9,395 bases of DNA from an uncultured Prevotellaceae bacterium. Lineage in GTDB: Bacteria > Bacteroidota > Bacteroidia > Bacteroidales > Muribaculaceae. The notes under the pieces were generated by a model, which was given only the letters and a program-made list of their open reading frames with translations, was not told the origin of the DNA and ran no database searches. Position 1 is the stretch's first letter. Every line of letters begins with the position of its first letter. The stretch lies in NCBI GenBank assembly GCA_947254205.1, contig CAMYCE010000087.1, positions 1-9,395 on the forward strand. The letters run 5' to 3'. Of the stretch, positions 1 to 6,329 are shown one piece after another. The translations under genes were made by a program, and so were the position numbers.

Positions 1-69
1 TTTTTCGCTCCTTTTGTTTATTGCCAAAAGTTGCATTTCTTAATTGAACTTACGACATTGTTTTTGATG

Positions 70-96
70 GCAACTTCTGGGCAACTTCTGCAACTT
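70..96. repeat. Three short direct repeats of GCAACTT
   Basis: GCAACTT occurs at 70-76, 81-87 and 90-96. The first two copies extend to the identical 10-mer GCAACTTCTG. The reverse complement AAGTTGC lies at 28-34. The 9-11 nt spacing is close to one helical turn, so a regulator-binding cluster is conceivable, but it lies about 330 nt from the downstream start codon and could equally belong to a gene left of the window or be chance. Confidence 0.35.
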
Positions 97-337
97 AGCA
101 GATGTGTAGAGGAAGAGATTGGGGGTGTGAAAAAATGTTCTTGAGGCTTGGCTTGAGACGTTTTTGTTGCCTGTTGTTCCAGTTTTTATGCTGTTTTATT
201 GAGGAGTAATTAGTGTTTATTAATTTTTGAATGGTCGAAAACCTATCATATTTAAATACTTTAACTAAAAATAAAGAAAAGTAAGGAGTGTTAACCAAAT
301 AATTCTTGAAAAAGTTTTTTAGTTCAAAAAAAGGAAC

Positions 338-345
338 TAAATTTG
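338..345 (+). promoter_or_regulatory. Possible Bacteroidota -7 element for inositol-phosphate synthase
   Basis: TAAATTTG matches the Bacteroidota -7 consensus TAnnTTTG and would give a 5' leader of roughly 75-80 nt before the ATG at 430. The expected -33 position (about 315-317) is a T-run rather than TTG, so the match is only partial. The neighbourhood is AT-rich, which raises the chance of an accidental match. Confidence 0.4.
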
Positions 346-429
346 AAACAATTTTTACTTAATGGAGTGAAAAATAAACCAACGACATTACAAAGATTAA
401 TACAATAAATTAAAGATTTATTTTTTATT

Positions 430-1737
430 ATGGCAAATTCAAAAGTAAAACCAGCTGATGGAAAGCTTGGTATTATGGTAGTGGGCTGTGGTGCTGTTGC
501 AACCACATTCATGACAGGTGTTTTGATGGCACGCAAGGGCTTGGCTAAGCCTGTGGGCTCGATGACACAATACGACAAGATTCGCATTGGCAAGGGTACC
601 GACAAGAAATATCTTCACTATAAAGACATTGTTCCACTTGCCGACCTCAACGACATCGTGTTTGGTACATGGGACGTTTATCCACAAAATGCCTATCAAT
701 CGGCTATGTATTGCGAAGTGCTCAAAGAAAAGGATATTAATCCTGTGAAAGATGAGCTTGAAAAGATTGTGCCCATGAAGGCCGCCTTCGACAAGAACTA
801 TGCCAAGCGTCTTGATGGCGACAACGTGAAGCAGTGCAAAAATCGCTGGGACATGATGGAGCAAGTGCGCCAAGACATTCGCGACTTCAAGGCCAAAAAC
901 GATTGCAACCGTGTGGTTGTGATTTGGGCTGCCTCTACCGAGATTTATGTAGAACCCAACATGCAATATCACGGCACTATCGCAGCTCTTGAGCAAGCCA
1001 TGAAAGACGACGTGAAAGAGCAAATCGCTCCCTCTATGTGCTATGCCTATGCTGCTCTCACCGAGGGTTGCCCCTTCATCATGGGTGCCCCCAACACCAC
1101 AGTCGACATTCCTGCCATGTGGCAACTGGCCGAGCAAACCAAGATGCCCATTTCGGGTAAAGACTTCAAGACCGGCCAAACTCTCGTGAAATCGGGTTTT
1201 GCCCCCATCATTGGCACTCGTTGCCTGGGGCTTGATGGCTGGTTCTCAACCAACATTTTGGGCAACCGCGATGGCCTCGTGCTTGATGAGCCTGCCAACT
1301 TCCGCACCAAAGAGGTGTCGAAACTCTCTACTCTCGAAACTATTCTCAAGGCCGACGAGCAACCCGACCTCTACACCGACTACTATCACAAGGTGCGCAT
1401 CAACTACTATCCACCTCGCAACGACAACAAAGAGGGCTGGGACAACATCGACATTTTTGGCTGGATGGGCTATCCCATGCAAATCAAAATCAACTTCTTG
1501 TGCCGCGATTCAATCTTGGCGGCTCCCCTGTTGCTCGACCTCACCTTGCTCAGCGACCTCGCAGCCCGTGCCGGCCGCTATGGCACGCAACGTTTCTTGA
1601 GCTTCTTCCTCAAGAGCCCTATGCACGACTACACTCAAGGTGAAGAGCCTGTGAACAACCTCTATCAGCAATACACTATGCTCAAAAATGCCATTCGCGA
1701 AATGGGTGGCTATGAAGCCGACGAAGAGCTTGATTAA
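430..1737 (+). CDS. ino1: myo-Inositol-phosphate synthase (inositol-3-phosphate synthase)
   Basis: This cytosolic NAD-dependent enzyme converts D-glucose-6-phosphate to 1D-myo-inositol 3-phosphate, the first committed step to inositol compounds. Visible marks: an N-terminal Rossmann segment with G19, G21 and A24 (GCGAVA); the conserved SGKDFKTGQT segment at residues 242-251, where family members carry catalytic and binding lysines; NILGNRDG at 275-282; and KINFLCRDSILAAPL starting near 353, all typical of the family. At 435 residues it is shorter than the eukaryotic enzymes (about 510-530). The ATG at 430 gives a start just ahead of the Rossmann strand, with an A/T-rich leader and no Shine-Dalgarno motif. 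It is a single-gene unit ending in a strong hairpin at 1787-1833. The likely partner genes form an operon on the other strand at 4581-7937, so the two are probably expressed from separate promoters. Family assignment is firm; in Bacteroidales the product typically feeds inositol lipids, which is the inferred role here. Confidence 0.96.
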   Translation: MANSKVKPADGKLGIMVVGCGAVATTFMTGVLMARKGLAKPVGSMTQYDKIRIGKGTDKKYLHYKDIVPLADLNDIVFGTWDVYPQNAYQSAMYCEVLKEKDINPVKDELEKIVPMKAAFDKNYAKRLDGDNVKQCKNRWDMMEQVRQDIRDFKAKNDCNRVVVIWAASTEIYVEPNMQYHGTIAALEQAMKDDVKEQIAPSMCYAYAALTEGCPFIMGAPNTTVDIPAMWQLAEQTKMPISGKDFKTGQTLVKSGFAPIIGTRCLGLDGWFSTNILGNRDGLVLDEPANFRTKEVSKLSTLETILKADEQPDLYTDYYHKVRINYYPPRNDNKEGWDNIDIFGWMGYPMQIKINFLCRDSILAAPLLLDLTLLSDLAARAGRYGTQRFLSFFLKSPMHDYTQGEEPVNNLYQQYTMLKNAIREMGGYEADEELD

Positions 1738-1786
1738 TGCGGAATAATCTTTTTCCTTAATAGATACACAACCATCTTTATTTCAA

Positions 1787-1833
1787 AAAGAGCCTTGCAT
1801 GGTGCAACCCGTGCAAGGCTCTTTGCTTCTTTT
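1787..1833 (+). terminator. Strong intrinsic terminator after inositol-phosphate synthase
   Basis: A perfect 13-bp inverted repeat pairs 1787-1799 (AAAGAGCCTTGCA) with 1812-1824 (TGCAAGGCTCTTT), with a 12-nt loop that can close three more pairs. A pyrimidine tract ending in TTTT follows (1827-1833). It lies 50 nt past the stop codon. Because the outer pairs are A-T, the hairpin would also be flanked by a T-run when read on the minus strand. Confidence 0.85.
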
Positions 1834-1835
1834 AG

Positions 1836-1902
1836 TCCCACAGAAATCACAGAATTTTTAAGGAAGATAATCAACGAATTTAACGAATTTAACGAATTTA
1901 AC
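1836..1902. repeat. Intergenic repeat motif (copy A) with tandem 9-mer
   Basis: TCCCACAGAAATCACAGAA at 1836-1854, followed by a T5 run and AAG, is close to a second copy at 4355-4380 (TCCCACGGATTGCACGGAT). The shared pattern is TCCCAC-R-GA-N3-CAC-R-GA, then a T-run and AAG. Immediately after it, the 9-mer AACGAATTT is repeated in tandem at 1873-1881, 1882-1890 and 1891-1899, with a partial AAC at 1900-1902. This looks like a dispersed intergenic element of Bacteroidales chromosomes rather than coding DNA. Family membership is from general memory of such sequences, not from a search. Confidence 0.6.
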
Positions 1903-1934
1903 AAAGGGAATTGCGGGGGAGGGAAGGGGAGGTG

Positions 1935-1993
1935 AAAGGGAAGTGAAGGGGACGATAGAGATTGCCCCCCTCACTTCCTCTTCACTTCCCTTT
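1935..1993. repeat. Purine/pyrimidine hairpin with 14-bp perfect arms
   Basis: Positions 1935-1948 (AAAGGGAAGTGAAG) pair perfectly with 1980-1993 (CTTCACTTCCCTTT), with a 31-nt loop that itself contains a G-run (1948-1951) facing a C-run (1965-1970). The left side, from about 1915 to 1952, is almost wholly purine and the right side, 1965-1994, almost wholly pyrimidine. Alternative registers also pair, for example GGAAGTGA near 1939 with TCACTTCC at 1971-1978. It could be a structured dispersed repeat or a back-up transcription stop. Its right arm abuts the end of the ATPase remnant. Confidence 0.6.
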
Positions 1994-2221
1994 TAGGCCC
2001 ATGGATGTCACAGAAAAGAAAAAGCTATCCATCTCATTGGCGGTAGGTCTTGCTTCATCTGATTGATGTCGATTGCAGGCAGCATTAGTAATCGTAGTTT
2101 CTACAACACCTACATCTACACTGAAACCACGAGCCGTTAGTTCGTTATAGAGGATATTCTCCATGATATGATTTTCTTCTTGCTGACGGAAGTTCAGACG
2201 CGCATTGCGCAATCCTACATC
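1982..2221 (-). pseudogene. Remnant of a DUF4143-type AAA+ ATPase gene
   Basis: Read on the minus strand from 2221, the frame gives DVGLRNARLNF, then RQQEENHIMENILYNEL and a segment ending FSVDVGVVE. This is the signature I associate with the C-terminal part of the large Bacteroidales family of AAA+ ATPases with a DUF4143 domain. An in-frame TGA sits three codons upstream of the D, and the ATP-binding half of the gene is missing. After DVGVVE (about 2100) the family pattern is lost for a stretch; a later DEARPTANEMDSF may be a second conserved piece brought close by an internal deletion, but that is uncertain. The frame stops at 1982-1984, inside the neighbouring hairpin arm. The gene cannot be functional: a full protein would be about 400 residues, and roughly 40-60 recognisable ones remain. 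Confidence 0.6.
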
Positions 2222-2268
2222 TGTGATTCATTATCTTGTAAATCTGCAATTTTTTTTGCTTGAAATTG

Positions 2269-2299
2269 TTGTTATTGTTTTGAATAATTTATAATTTTG
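2269..2299 (+). promoter_or_regulatory. Bacteroidota-type promoter of the Omp28-like gene
   Basis: TTG at 2269-2271, a 20-nt spacer, then TAATTTTG at 2292-2299 matches the Bacteroidota -33/-7 pattern. The predicted transcription start is about 2305, giving a leader of about 65 nt. The same 20-nt spacing is seen at the pdxA promoter in this window. Confidence 0.65.
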
Positions 2300-2302
2300 C
2301 AA

Positions 2303-2312
2303 CCACATGTGG
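2303..2312. promoter_or_regulatory. 10-bp perfect palindrome at the predicted transcription start
   Basis: CCACATGTGG is a perfect 10-bp palindrome sitting 3 nt after the -7 element, exactly where transcription of the Omp28-like gene should begin. The position suits an operator, but the site is short and no regulator gene is adjacent. Confidence 0.3.
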
Positions 2313-2368
2313 CTTGATTAAGAAAAAGGTTCACATGTTCACTAACTAAAATTTAAAAACAATACACG

Positions 2369-4318
2369 ATGAAAAAAATTGTACTATTTGCAGTGTCATT
2401 GGCCCTTTGTGTGAGTGCCATGGCTCAAAATCAGCGTGCTTTTTTCACCCTTGAAAAGGCACAACCTGTTGTTATGCAACACATGGCTCCTGCACAAAAA
2501 GCCGAATTGGGCCTCAATCAGCGCCTTATGGGCCTCTATACCACCGACGAGCGTGCGGCCAAAGGCAAGGGTCTTGATTTTGGACAAAATATGACAGCTC
2601 CTTTTGGAGCCGAAATTCCCACCAAAATTGTTTCTCGCTATGTGGGAGGCCGAATTGTGGGCATTCGCTATGCTATGGCTGCTGCCGAGAAAGTGACCAA
2701 AGTGTTTGTGCAAAAACCTGCCCAAACTCCCCGCAATGTTGTTGAAAAAGCTGTGACAGGCAAGTGCCAAGTGGGCTGGAACACGGTGATGTTTGACAAG
2801 CCCTACACGATTGCCGATGCTTCATCTTCGCTCATCATTGGTTTTGAGGGCACAAGCACAGGAAACGCCGGTAGCTTGTCGATTGCCAATGCCGACATGC
2901 CTCATGAAAATGGATTCATGATTTATGCAGCACCCAATGGTGGTAGAAAACAATGGATCACTGTTTCTTATAAAGGCGGTAAGCTTGTTGGCGACTTGAG
3001 CGTGCAAGCCATTGTGGAGTTTGACAACTTGCCCAAGCAAGACTTGCAACTCAGTGATTTCGACATCAAGGACTATGGCGTACAAGGAAAAGATATGGCA
3101 TTTGCTGTGAATGTGCGTGAAAACGGAACCGAAACAGCCAAAAACTATGAACTCAATGTGATGTTTGACGACAAGGTCGTGAACACTGTGAAGAGCAAAG
3201 TTGCCTTGGCCGATAATAGCGAAACCACGGTTGAAGGTAAGTTCACTGTGCCTGCCGATGCCTCTATTGCCGAGCACACCGTTACTGTGCAACTCGCCAA
3301 GGTGAATGGTGTAGCTCCCACCGAGAATCTCAATGACGATAAAGTTACTGCCAAAATCAAAGTGTTTAAAGATACTAAGCCTCGCCAAAAAGTGCTCTTG
3401 GAACACTACACCAGTGTTGATTGCCCCAACTGTCCTCAAGGTGACAAGTTCCTTGAAGACATTGACAAATTGCGTGGCGATGTGGCTTGGGTGTCGATTC
3501 ATGTCGATATGGGTAGAAAAGATCCCATGAGCACTGCACAGGGAACCACAATTGCGGGTTATGGTATATGCCAAGGCTTCCCCAGTGCAAGTTTCAATCG
3601 TGTTTACAATGCCGAGTTGGCTGCAGCGTTGAAGGCTAATAATGCTTCAGATAAGTCCTATATCTACTTTATCTGGGGCACTCCTGCAAGCTACAACCAA
3701 AAATATGTGGTGCCTGCCACTCAAATGCCTGCTTTCACTACTATCACAGTGAAATCCGTCTACGACCCCTCAACCAAAAAAATCAATGTGAAAGTTGATG
3801 GCGAGGGTGTGAAAAATGCAGCATCGTTTCTCGATGGTTATGGCCTTTATGTTTATCTCACCGAGAGTGGCGTGATGGATTATCAAGCCAGCGCACCACG
3901 AAGTAAAAAGGCTCACAACAACGTGCTTCGTCATGTGTTTACTTCTGCCAAGGGCGACGACATCACTTGGAATGGCGACAACTTCACTGCCTCCTATTCC
4001 TATCAAGTTCCTGCAAGCTACACTGGTCGCTCTCCCAGAAAGCACGTTCCCGATGTAGACAAGATGAACGTGATTGCTTTTGTTGCTCCCAAAGTGACGG
4101 GTGCCAATGTCAATGTAAAGAAAATGGCCCTCGACAACTGCGAGATGGCCAAGGTTGAAGGTGCCAGCGCTGTTGAGAATGTTGAAGTGAGCGATGCCGA
4201 TGCCGAGGTGGTGGCTGTTTACAGCATCACCGGTCAGCAGTTGAGCGCCCCTCAAAAGGGTATCAACATCGTGCGCCTCTCCAATGGCAAGACCAAGAAG
4301 ATTATGGTGACTGAATAA
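2369..4318 (+). CDS. Secreted Omp28-related protein with thioredoxin-like domain and C-terminal sorting-like domain
   Basis: A 649-residue exported protein. Residues 1-20 form a classical signal peptide (MKK, hydrophobic core, cut after AMA-Q or just before it). Residues of about 225-335 are beta-rich and resemble an Ig/CARDB-like module. From about 340 there is the Omp28-type thioredoxin-fold start, KVLLEHYTSVDCPNCPQG, with a CxxC at C352-P-N-C355; later the GFPSASFNR segment fits the fold's cis-proline strand. The last roughly 45 residues (VYSITGQQLSAPQKG, then a short IVRLSNG-type strand and a basic end) look like the C-terminal domain of T9SS-type or related Bacteroidales surface proteins. 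The molecular function of this family is not established; a cell-surface or periplasmic role is inferred. It is monocistronic, with its own promoter and terminator. It sits between the inositol-phosphate synthase and the lipid operon, but nothing in the sequence links it to them functionally. Confidence 0.85.
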   Translation: MKKIVLFAVSLALCVSAMAQNQRAFFTLEKAQPVVMQHMAPAQKAELGLNQRLMGLYTTDERAAKGKGLDFGQNMTAPFGAEIPTKIVSRYVGGRIVGIRYAMAAAEKVTKVFVQKPAQTPRNVVEKAVTGKCQVGWNTVMFDKPYTIADASSSLIIGFEGTSTGNAGSLSIANADMPHENGFMIYAAPNGGRKQWITVSYKGGKLVGDLSVQAIVEFDNLPKQDLQLSDFDIKDYGVQGKDMAFAVNVRENGTETAKNYELNVMFDDKVVNTVKSKVALADNSETTVEGKFTVPADASIAEHTVTVQLAKVNGVAPTENLNDDKVTAKIKVFKDTKPRQKVLLEHYTSVDCPNCPQGDKFLEDIDKLRGDVAWVSIHVDMGRKDPMSTAQGTTIAGYGICQGFPSASFNRVYNAELAAALKANNASDKSYIYFIWGTPASYNQKYVVPATQMPAFTTITVKSVYDPSTKKINVKVDGEGVKNAASFLDGYGLYVYLTESGVMDYQASAPRSKKAHNNVLRHVFTSAKGDDITWNGDNFTASYSYQVPASYTGRSPRKHVPDVDKMNVIAFVAPKVTGANVNVKKMALDNCEMAKVEGASAVENVEVSDADAEVVAVYSITGQQLSAPQKGINIVRLSNGKTKKIMVTE

Positions 4319-4354
4319 TACTTCACCCTCTCCTAATCTTTTAGGATAATATCC

Positions 4355-4417
4355 TCCCACGGATTGCACGGATTTTTAAGAATTTTCCTTAATACCTGCA
4401 ATTCGTGGGATTTTTTT
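4355..4417 (+). terminator. Intrinsic terminator of the Omp28-like gene, built from repeat copy B
   Basis: Positions 4355-4368 (TCCCACGGATTGCA) pair with 4397-4410 (TGCAATTCGTGGGA): 14 pairs with one G-T wobble. A T7 run at 4411-4417 follows directly. Inside the loop, TTAAG (4376-4380) pairs with CTTAA (4388-4392). Upstream, TCCTAA (4331-4336) with TTAGGA (4341-4346) and AGGAT (4343-4347) with ATCCT (4351-4355) are smaller, mutually exclusive hairpins. The left arm is the same motif as the repeat at 1836, so a dispersed element appears to serve as the terminator. Confidence 0.75.
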
Positions 4418-4470
4418 GTGCAGTAGTTAGTGTGGTGCTCACGACACTTCCATTAGTGTTCTAAATGCTT

Positions 4471-4556
4471 GATGCATGCATCGTCTTCTTCGCTGCCAAA
4501 AACGGCAATACCCACAGGTGTGGTAAAGCAAAGACGATGCCATGCATCGTCTCTAC
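4471..4556. repeat. REPIN-like palindromic repeat cluster between convergent units
   Basis: AGACGATGC (4532-4540), a CAT loop, and GCATCGTCT (4544-4552) form a perfect 9-bp hairpin. A related unit at 4471-4487, GATGCATGCATCGTCTT, begins with a perfect 12-bp palindrome and also pairs with 4531-4548 (one unpaired base), enclosing smaller stems TGCC/GGCA (4494-4497 with 4504-4507) and CCACA/TGTGG (4512-4516 with 4519-4523). GTAGAGACG-type palindromes of this kind are, to my memory, dispersed in many Bacteroidota genomes. Read on the minus strand, the 9-bp hairpin is followed by TTTGCTTT, so it may also end the operon at 4581-7937. Confidence 0.6.
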
Positions 4557-4580
4557 GGGGGAAATTATAATATTTGGGGG

Positions 4581-5279
4581 TTAAAACTCTTGGAGCAGGT
4601 CGGTGAGACTTTGAATGATGTCGGGGCGGTAGATGGCGTCTTCTTCGTCGGTCCAGCCACTCGACTTGATCCAGCGGGTGTCGCAACCCAGTGACTCGGC
4701 AGGCAAGATGTCTTTTTTGAGACTGTCGCCCACCACCAGCACTTCGTCGGCTTCGAGCTCAAGGGCATCGATGCCCAGCTTAAACAGAGTGGGGTTGGGT
4801 TTCCTGATGCCCACAACCGAACTCTCGATAATGCCTTTAAAATAGTCGCGTATCTCAAAATCGCGCAACACGGCATCGATGTTGCCATAGAAGTTGCTCA
4901 CCAGCATGAGGGGATATTTGCGGCTCAAGCGGTCGAGCACGGGGCGAGCCTCCTCGATGCACTCGCGTGCTTGCCAGTAGCAGTAGTCGGCCACTTGCAG
5001 GGCAAGTGCGGGGGCTTTTTGAGCTTCGATAAGCCCAAGGTCGGTGAGGTGTGAAAACTCGATGTCCATTTTCTTGAGCAACATGTCGTGCAGGTTGTCT
5101 TGCGGATAGATGTGGCGCACTCGTGCCAGCTCTCGCTCGGCAAAGACATAGGCTTCGCGAAATTGCTCCAGTGTGATGTTCACATGGGCCTCGCAATATC
5201 CGTCCCAAATTATCCAGCTCCAGTGGGTGCCTCGGCTGTCGATGGTGCCGCCATAGTCAAAGATGATTCCTTTTATCAT
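4581..5279 (-). CDS. HAD-superfamily hydrolase, last gene of the putative inositol-lipid operon
   Basis: A 232-residue soluble haloacid-dehalogenase-like protein. Motif I is FDYGGT with nucleophile D8; motif II is LVSN with S128; motif III is RKPNP with K160; motif IV is GDSLKKD with D185 and D190. The helical cap between residues of about 15 and 110 places it among the C1-cap HADs. The odd point is motif I: phosphatases usually read DxDxT, and here the second Asp, the general acid/base, is replaced by G10. FD-x-GGT variants do exist in this superfamily, so the protein may be a phosphatase with altered chemistry, a different hydrolase, or a regulatory relative. The start ATG (5277-5279) lies 33 nt after the transferase gene's stop, so it is co-transcribed. 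If it is a phosphatase, inositol phosphate or a lipid phosphate made by its neighbours would be the natural substrate; that is inferred from context only. Confidence 0.85.
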   Translation of the reverse strand: MIKGIIFDYGGTIDSRGTHWSWIIWDGYCEAHVNITLEQFREAYVFAERELARVRHIYPQDNLHDMLLKKMDIEFSHLTDLGLIEAQKAPALALQVADYCYWQARECIEEARPVLDRLSRKYPLMLVSNFYGNIDAVLRDFEIRDYFKGIIESSVVGIRKPNPTLFKLGIDALELEADEVLVVGDSLKKDILPAESLGCDTRWIKSSGWTDEEDAIYRPDIIQSLTDLLQEF

Positions 5280-5312
5280 TTAGTCGTGAAATAATGAGAT
5301 TGTGAAAAAAAG

Positions 5313-6293
5313 TTAATGTTGATATTTACCTTCTTGCAACTCGGCAAGCAACACTTTGCAATGACGCTCATGGGTGACTATCATATACACCAGCATGGCA
5401 TTGAGCACCACCAGCTCGAAGGCAAAGTAGAGCCATGGAGTGCCAATGAGCACGGCAATAAACATGGCAATGATGCGCGTGTTGAAAGAGAGCATGTTGG
5501 TATATTTCATGAGGGGCAGCGACTTGGCTCTGAAAGCGTCGCGAAACGATTGTGAAATTTCTCGCTCTCCAAAAATCTCTTTCAGGCCTCGCCGCAGGCG
5601 TTGCAAGTTGGGGGTGAGCACTTCTTGATTGGCTGTGTAGTTGCGATAGCCGGTGATGGTGAGTTTCTTGAGAAAATTGTTTCTCCATGTGAGGGCGGCA
5701 TTCTCGCGGTCGAGAGCCTCGGTGCTGTCGAGCTCGCTGCCTTCTTTTCCTTTCAAGAAAAAGAGGTGGAATTGCCGGTAATAGTCGGCCGATGCCGCTT
5801 GCTTGGCATGTAGCAATCCTGCCGACCATGCCAGCACCCACAATAGCCATTGATGGCCTTGCCCGCTCATGAAATAGTCGCCCAGCAGGCGGTCGCCAAA
5901 GGCAAATTCACGATACACGAGTGTGAAATAAATGGTGATAAACCACAAGTCGCCACTCATGCCGTCGAGAATGCGTCCAAGGCGCGAATACTGGTGGGTG
6001 AGCCGTGCCAGTTGTCCGTCGGCACTGTCATAGGTGTTGGCCCACACTATGAGAAACATGCCAATCCAGTTGAGCCACGCCATGTGGGGCTCGCCATAAT
6101 AGAGCAACAGGCCGCCTGCCACGCCCAAGAAAATGGAGGCAATGGTCACAGCATTGGGCGAAATGCCCAGCTTGGCAAAAAGTTTGGCCCATACAAAGCC
6201 CAGTGGGCGATAAAAGAAAAGGTCGATGTGTTCCTCGGTGTCCATCGACTTGAGTGAATTGCGATACTCGGTTTTGAGTTGTTGAAAATTCAT
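5313..6293 (-). CDS. CDP-alcohol phosphatidyltransferase-family membrane enzyme, candidate inositol-lipid synthase
   Basis: A 326-residue integral membrane protein. The family signature is clear: D89-x2-D92-G93-x2-A96-R97-x8-G106-x3-D110. The final Asp expected at 114 is G114, with D115 one residue later, so the motif reads D-x4-D instead of D-x3-D. About six hydrophobic segments are visible (roughly 46-66, 72-88, 116-128, 147-163, 272-290, 291-308), with a charged soluble loop of about 95 residues (165-260) before the last pair. Family members displace CMP from a CDP-linked donor and join the phospho-group to an alcohol. Beside a nucleotidyltransferase and with an inositol-phosphate synthase nearby, the likely reaction is either CDP-inositol plus diacylglycerol or ceramide, or CDP-diacylglycerol plus inositol, giving an inositol lipid in the inner membrane. 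The substrate is inferred, not shown. The start ATG lies 36 nt after the ATP-grasp stop, in a CA-rich spacer. Confidence 0.88.
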   Translation of the reverse strand: MNFQQLKTEYRNSLKSMDTEEHIDLFFYRPLGFVWAKLFAKLGISPNAVTIASIFLGVAGGLLLYYGEPHMAWLNWIGMFLIVWANTYDSADGQLARLTHQYSRLGRILDGMSGDLWFITIYFTLVYREFAFGDRLLGDYFMSGQGHQWLLWVLAWSAGLLHAKQAASADYYRQFHLFFLKGKEGSELDSTEALDRENAALTWRNNFLKKLTITGYRNYTANQEVLTPNLQRLRRGLKEIFGEREISQSFRDAFRAKSLPLMKYTNMLSFNTRIIAMFIAVLIGTPWLYFAFELVVLNAMLVYMIVTHERHCKVLLAELQEGKYQH

Positions 6294-6329
6294 AGACTGC
6301 AGGTGTGTGTGAGTGATGTGGCAGGTGTT

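Larger units (their letters stand above)
1..429. other. AT-rich gene-free leader upstream of inositol-phosphate synthase
   Basis: No convincing gene is visible in this stretch. A 67-codon open frame on the minus strand (95-298) has low-complexity, Asn/Lys/Ser-rich composition, matches no family I recognise, and lies in AT-rich DNA, so I leave it out. The stretch holds three direct copies of GCAACTT (70-76, 81-87, 90-96), with the inverse AAGTTGC at 28-34, and a possible promoter core at 338-345. No tRNA or terminator was recognised. Confidence 0.6.

Noticed and set aside
70..96. CRISPR-like reading of the GCAACTT repeats
   Set aside because: Repeats are only 7-10 nt with 2-4 nt gaps; no spacer structure and no cas genes.
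95..298. 67-codon open frame on the minus strand in the left leader
   Set aside because: Low-complexity composition in AT-rich DNA, no recognisable domain and no promoter; likely chance.
439..1179. 246-codon antisense frame within the inositol-phosphate synthase gene
   Set aside because: His/Val/Leu-rich composition typical of the antisense reading of a real gene; the sense strand encodes a clear, full-length enzyme.
2369..2428. Possible lipoprotein signal (Cys at residue 14 of the Omp28-like protein)
   Set aside because: The residues before the Cys (LAL) do not make a lipobox, and a better signal peptidase I site (AMA-Q) follows at residues 17-20.
3770..4369. 199-codon antisense frame at the end of the Omp28-like gene
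   Set aside because: Shadow frame; His/Gly/Val-rich with no motif, and it runs through the terminator region.
4453..4686. Small minus-strand frame spanning the palindromic repeat and the end of the HAD gene
   Set aside because: Its codons come from the repeat and from an out-of-frame stretch of the HAD gene; not a gene.
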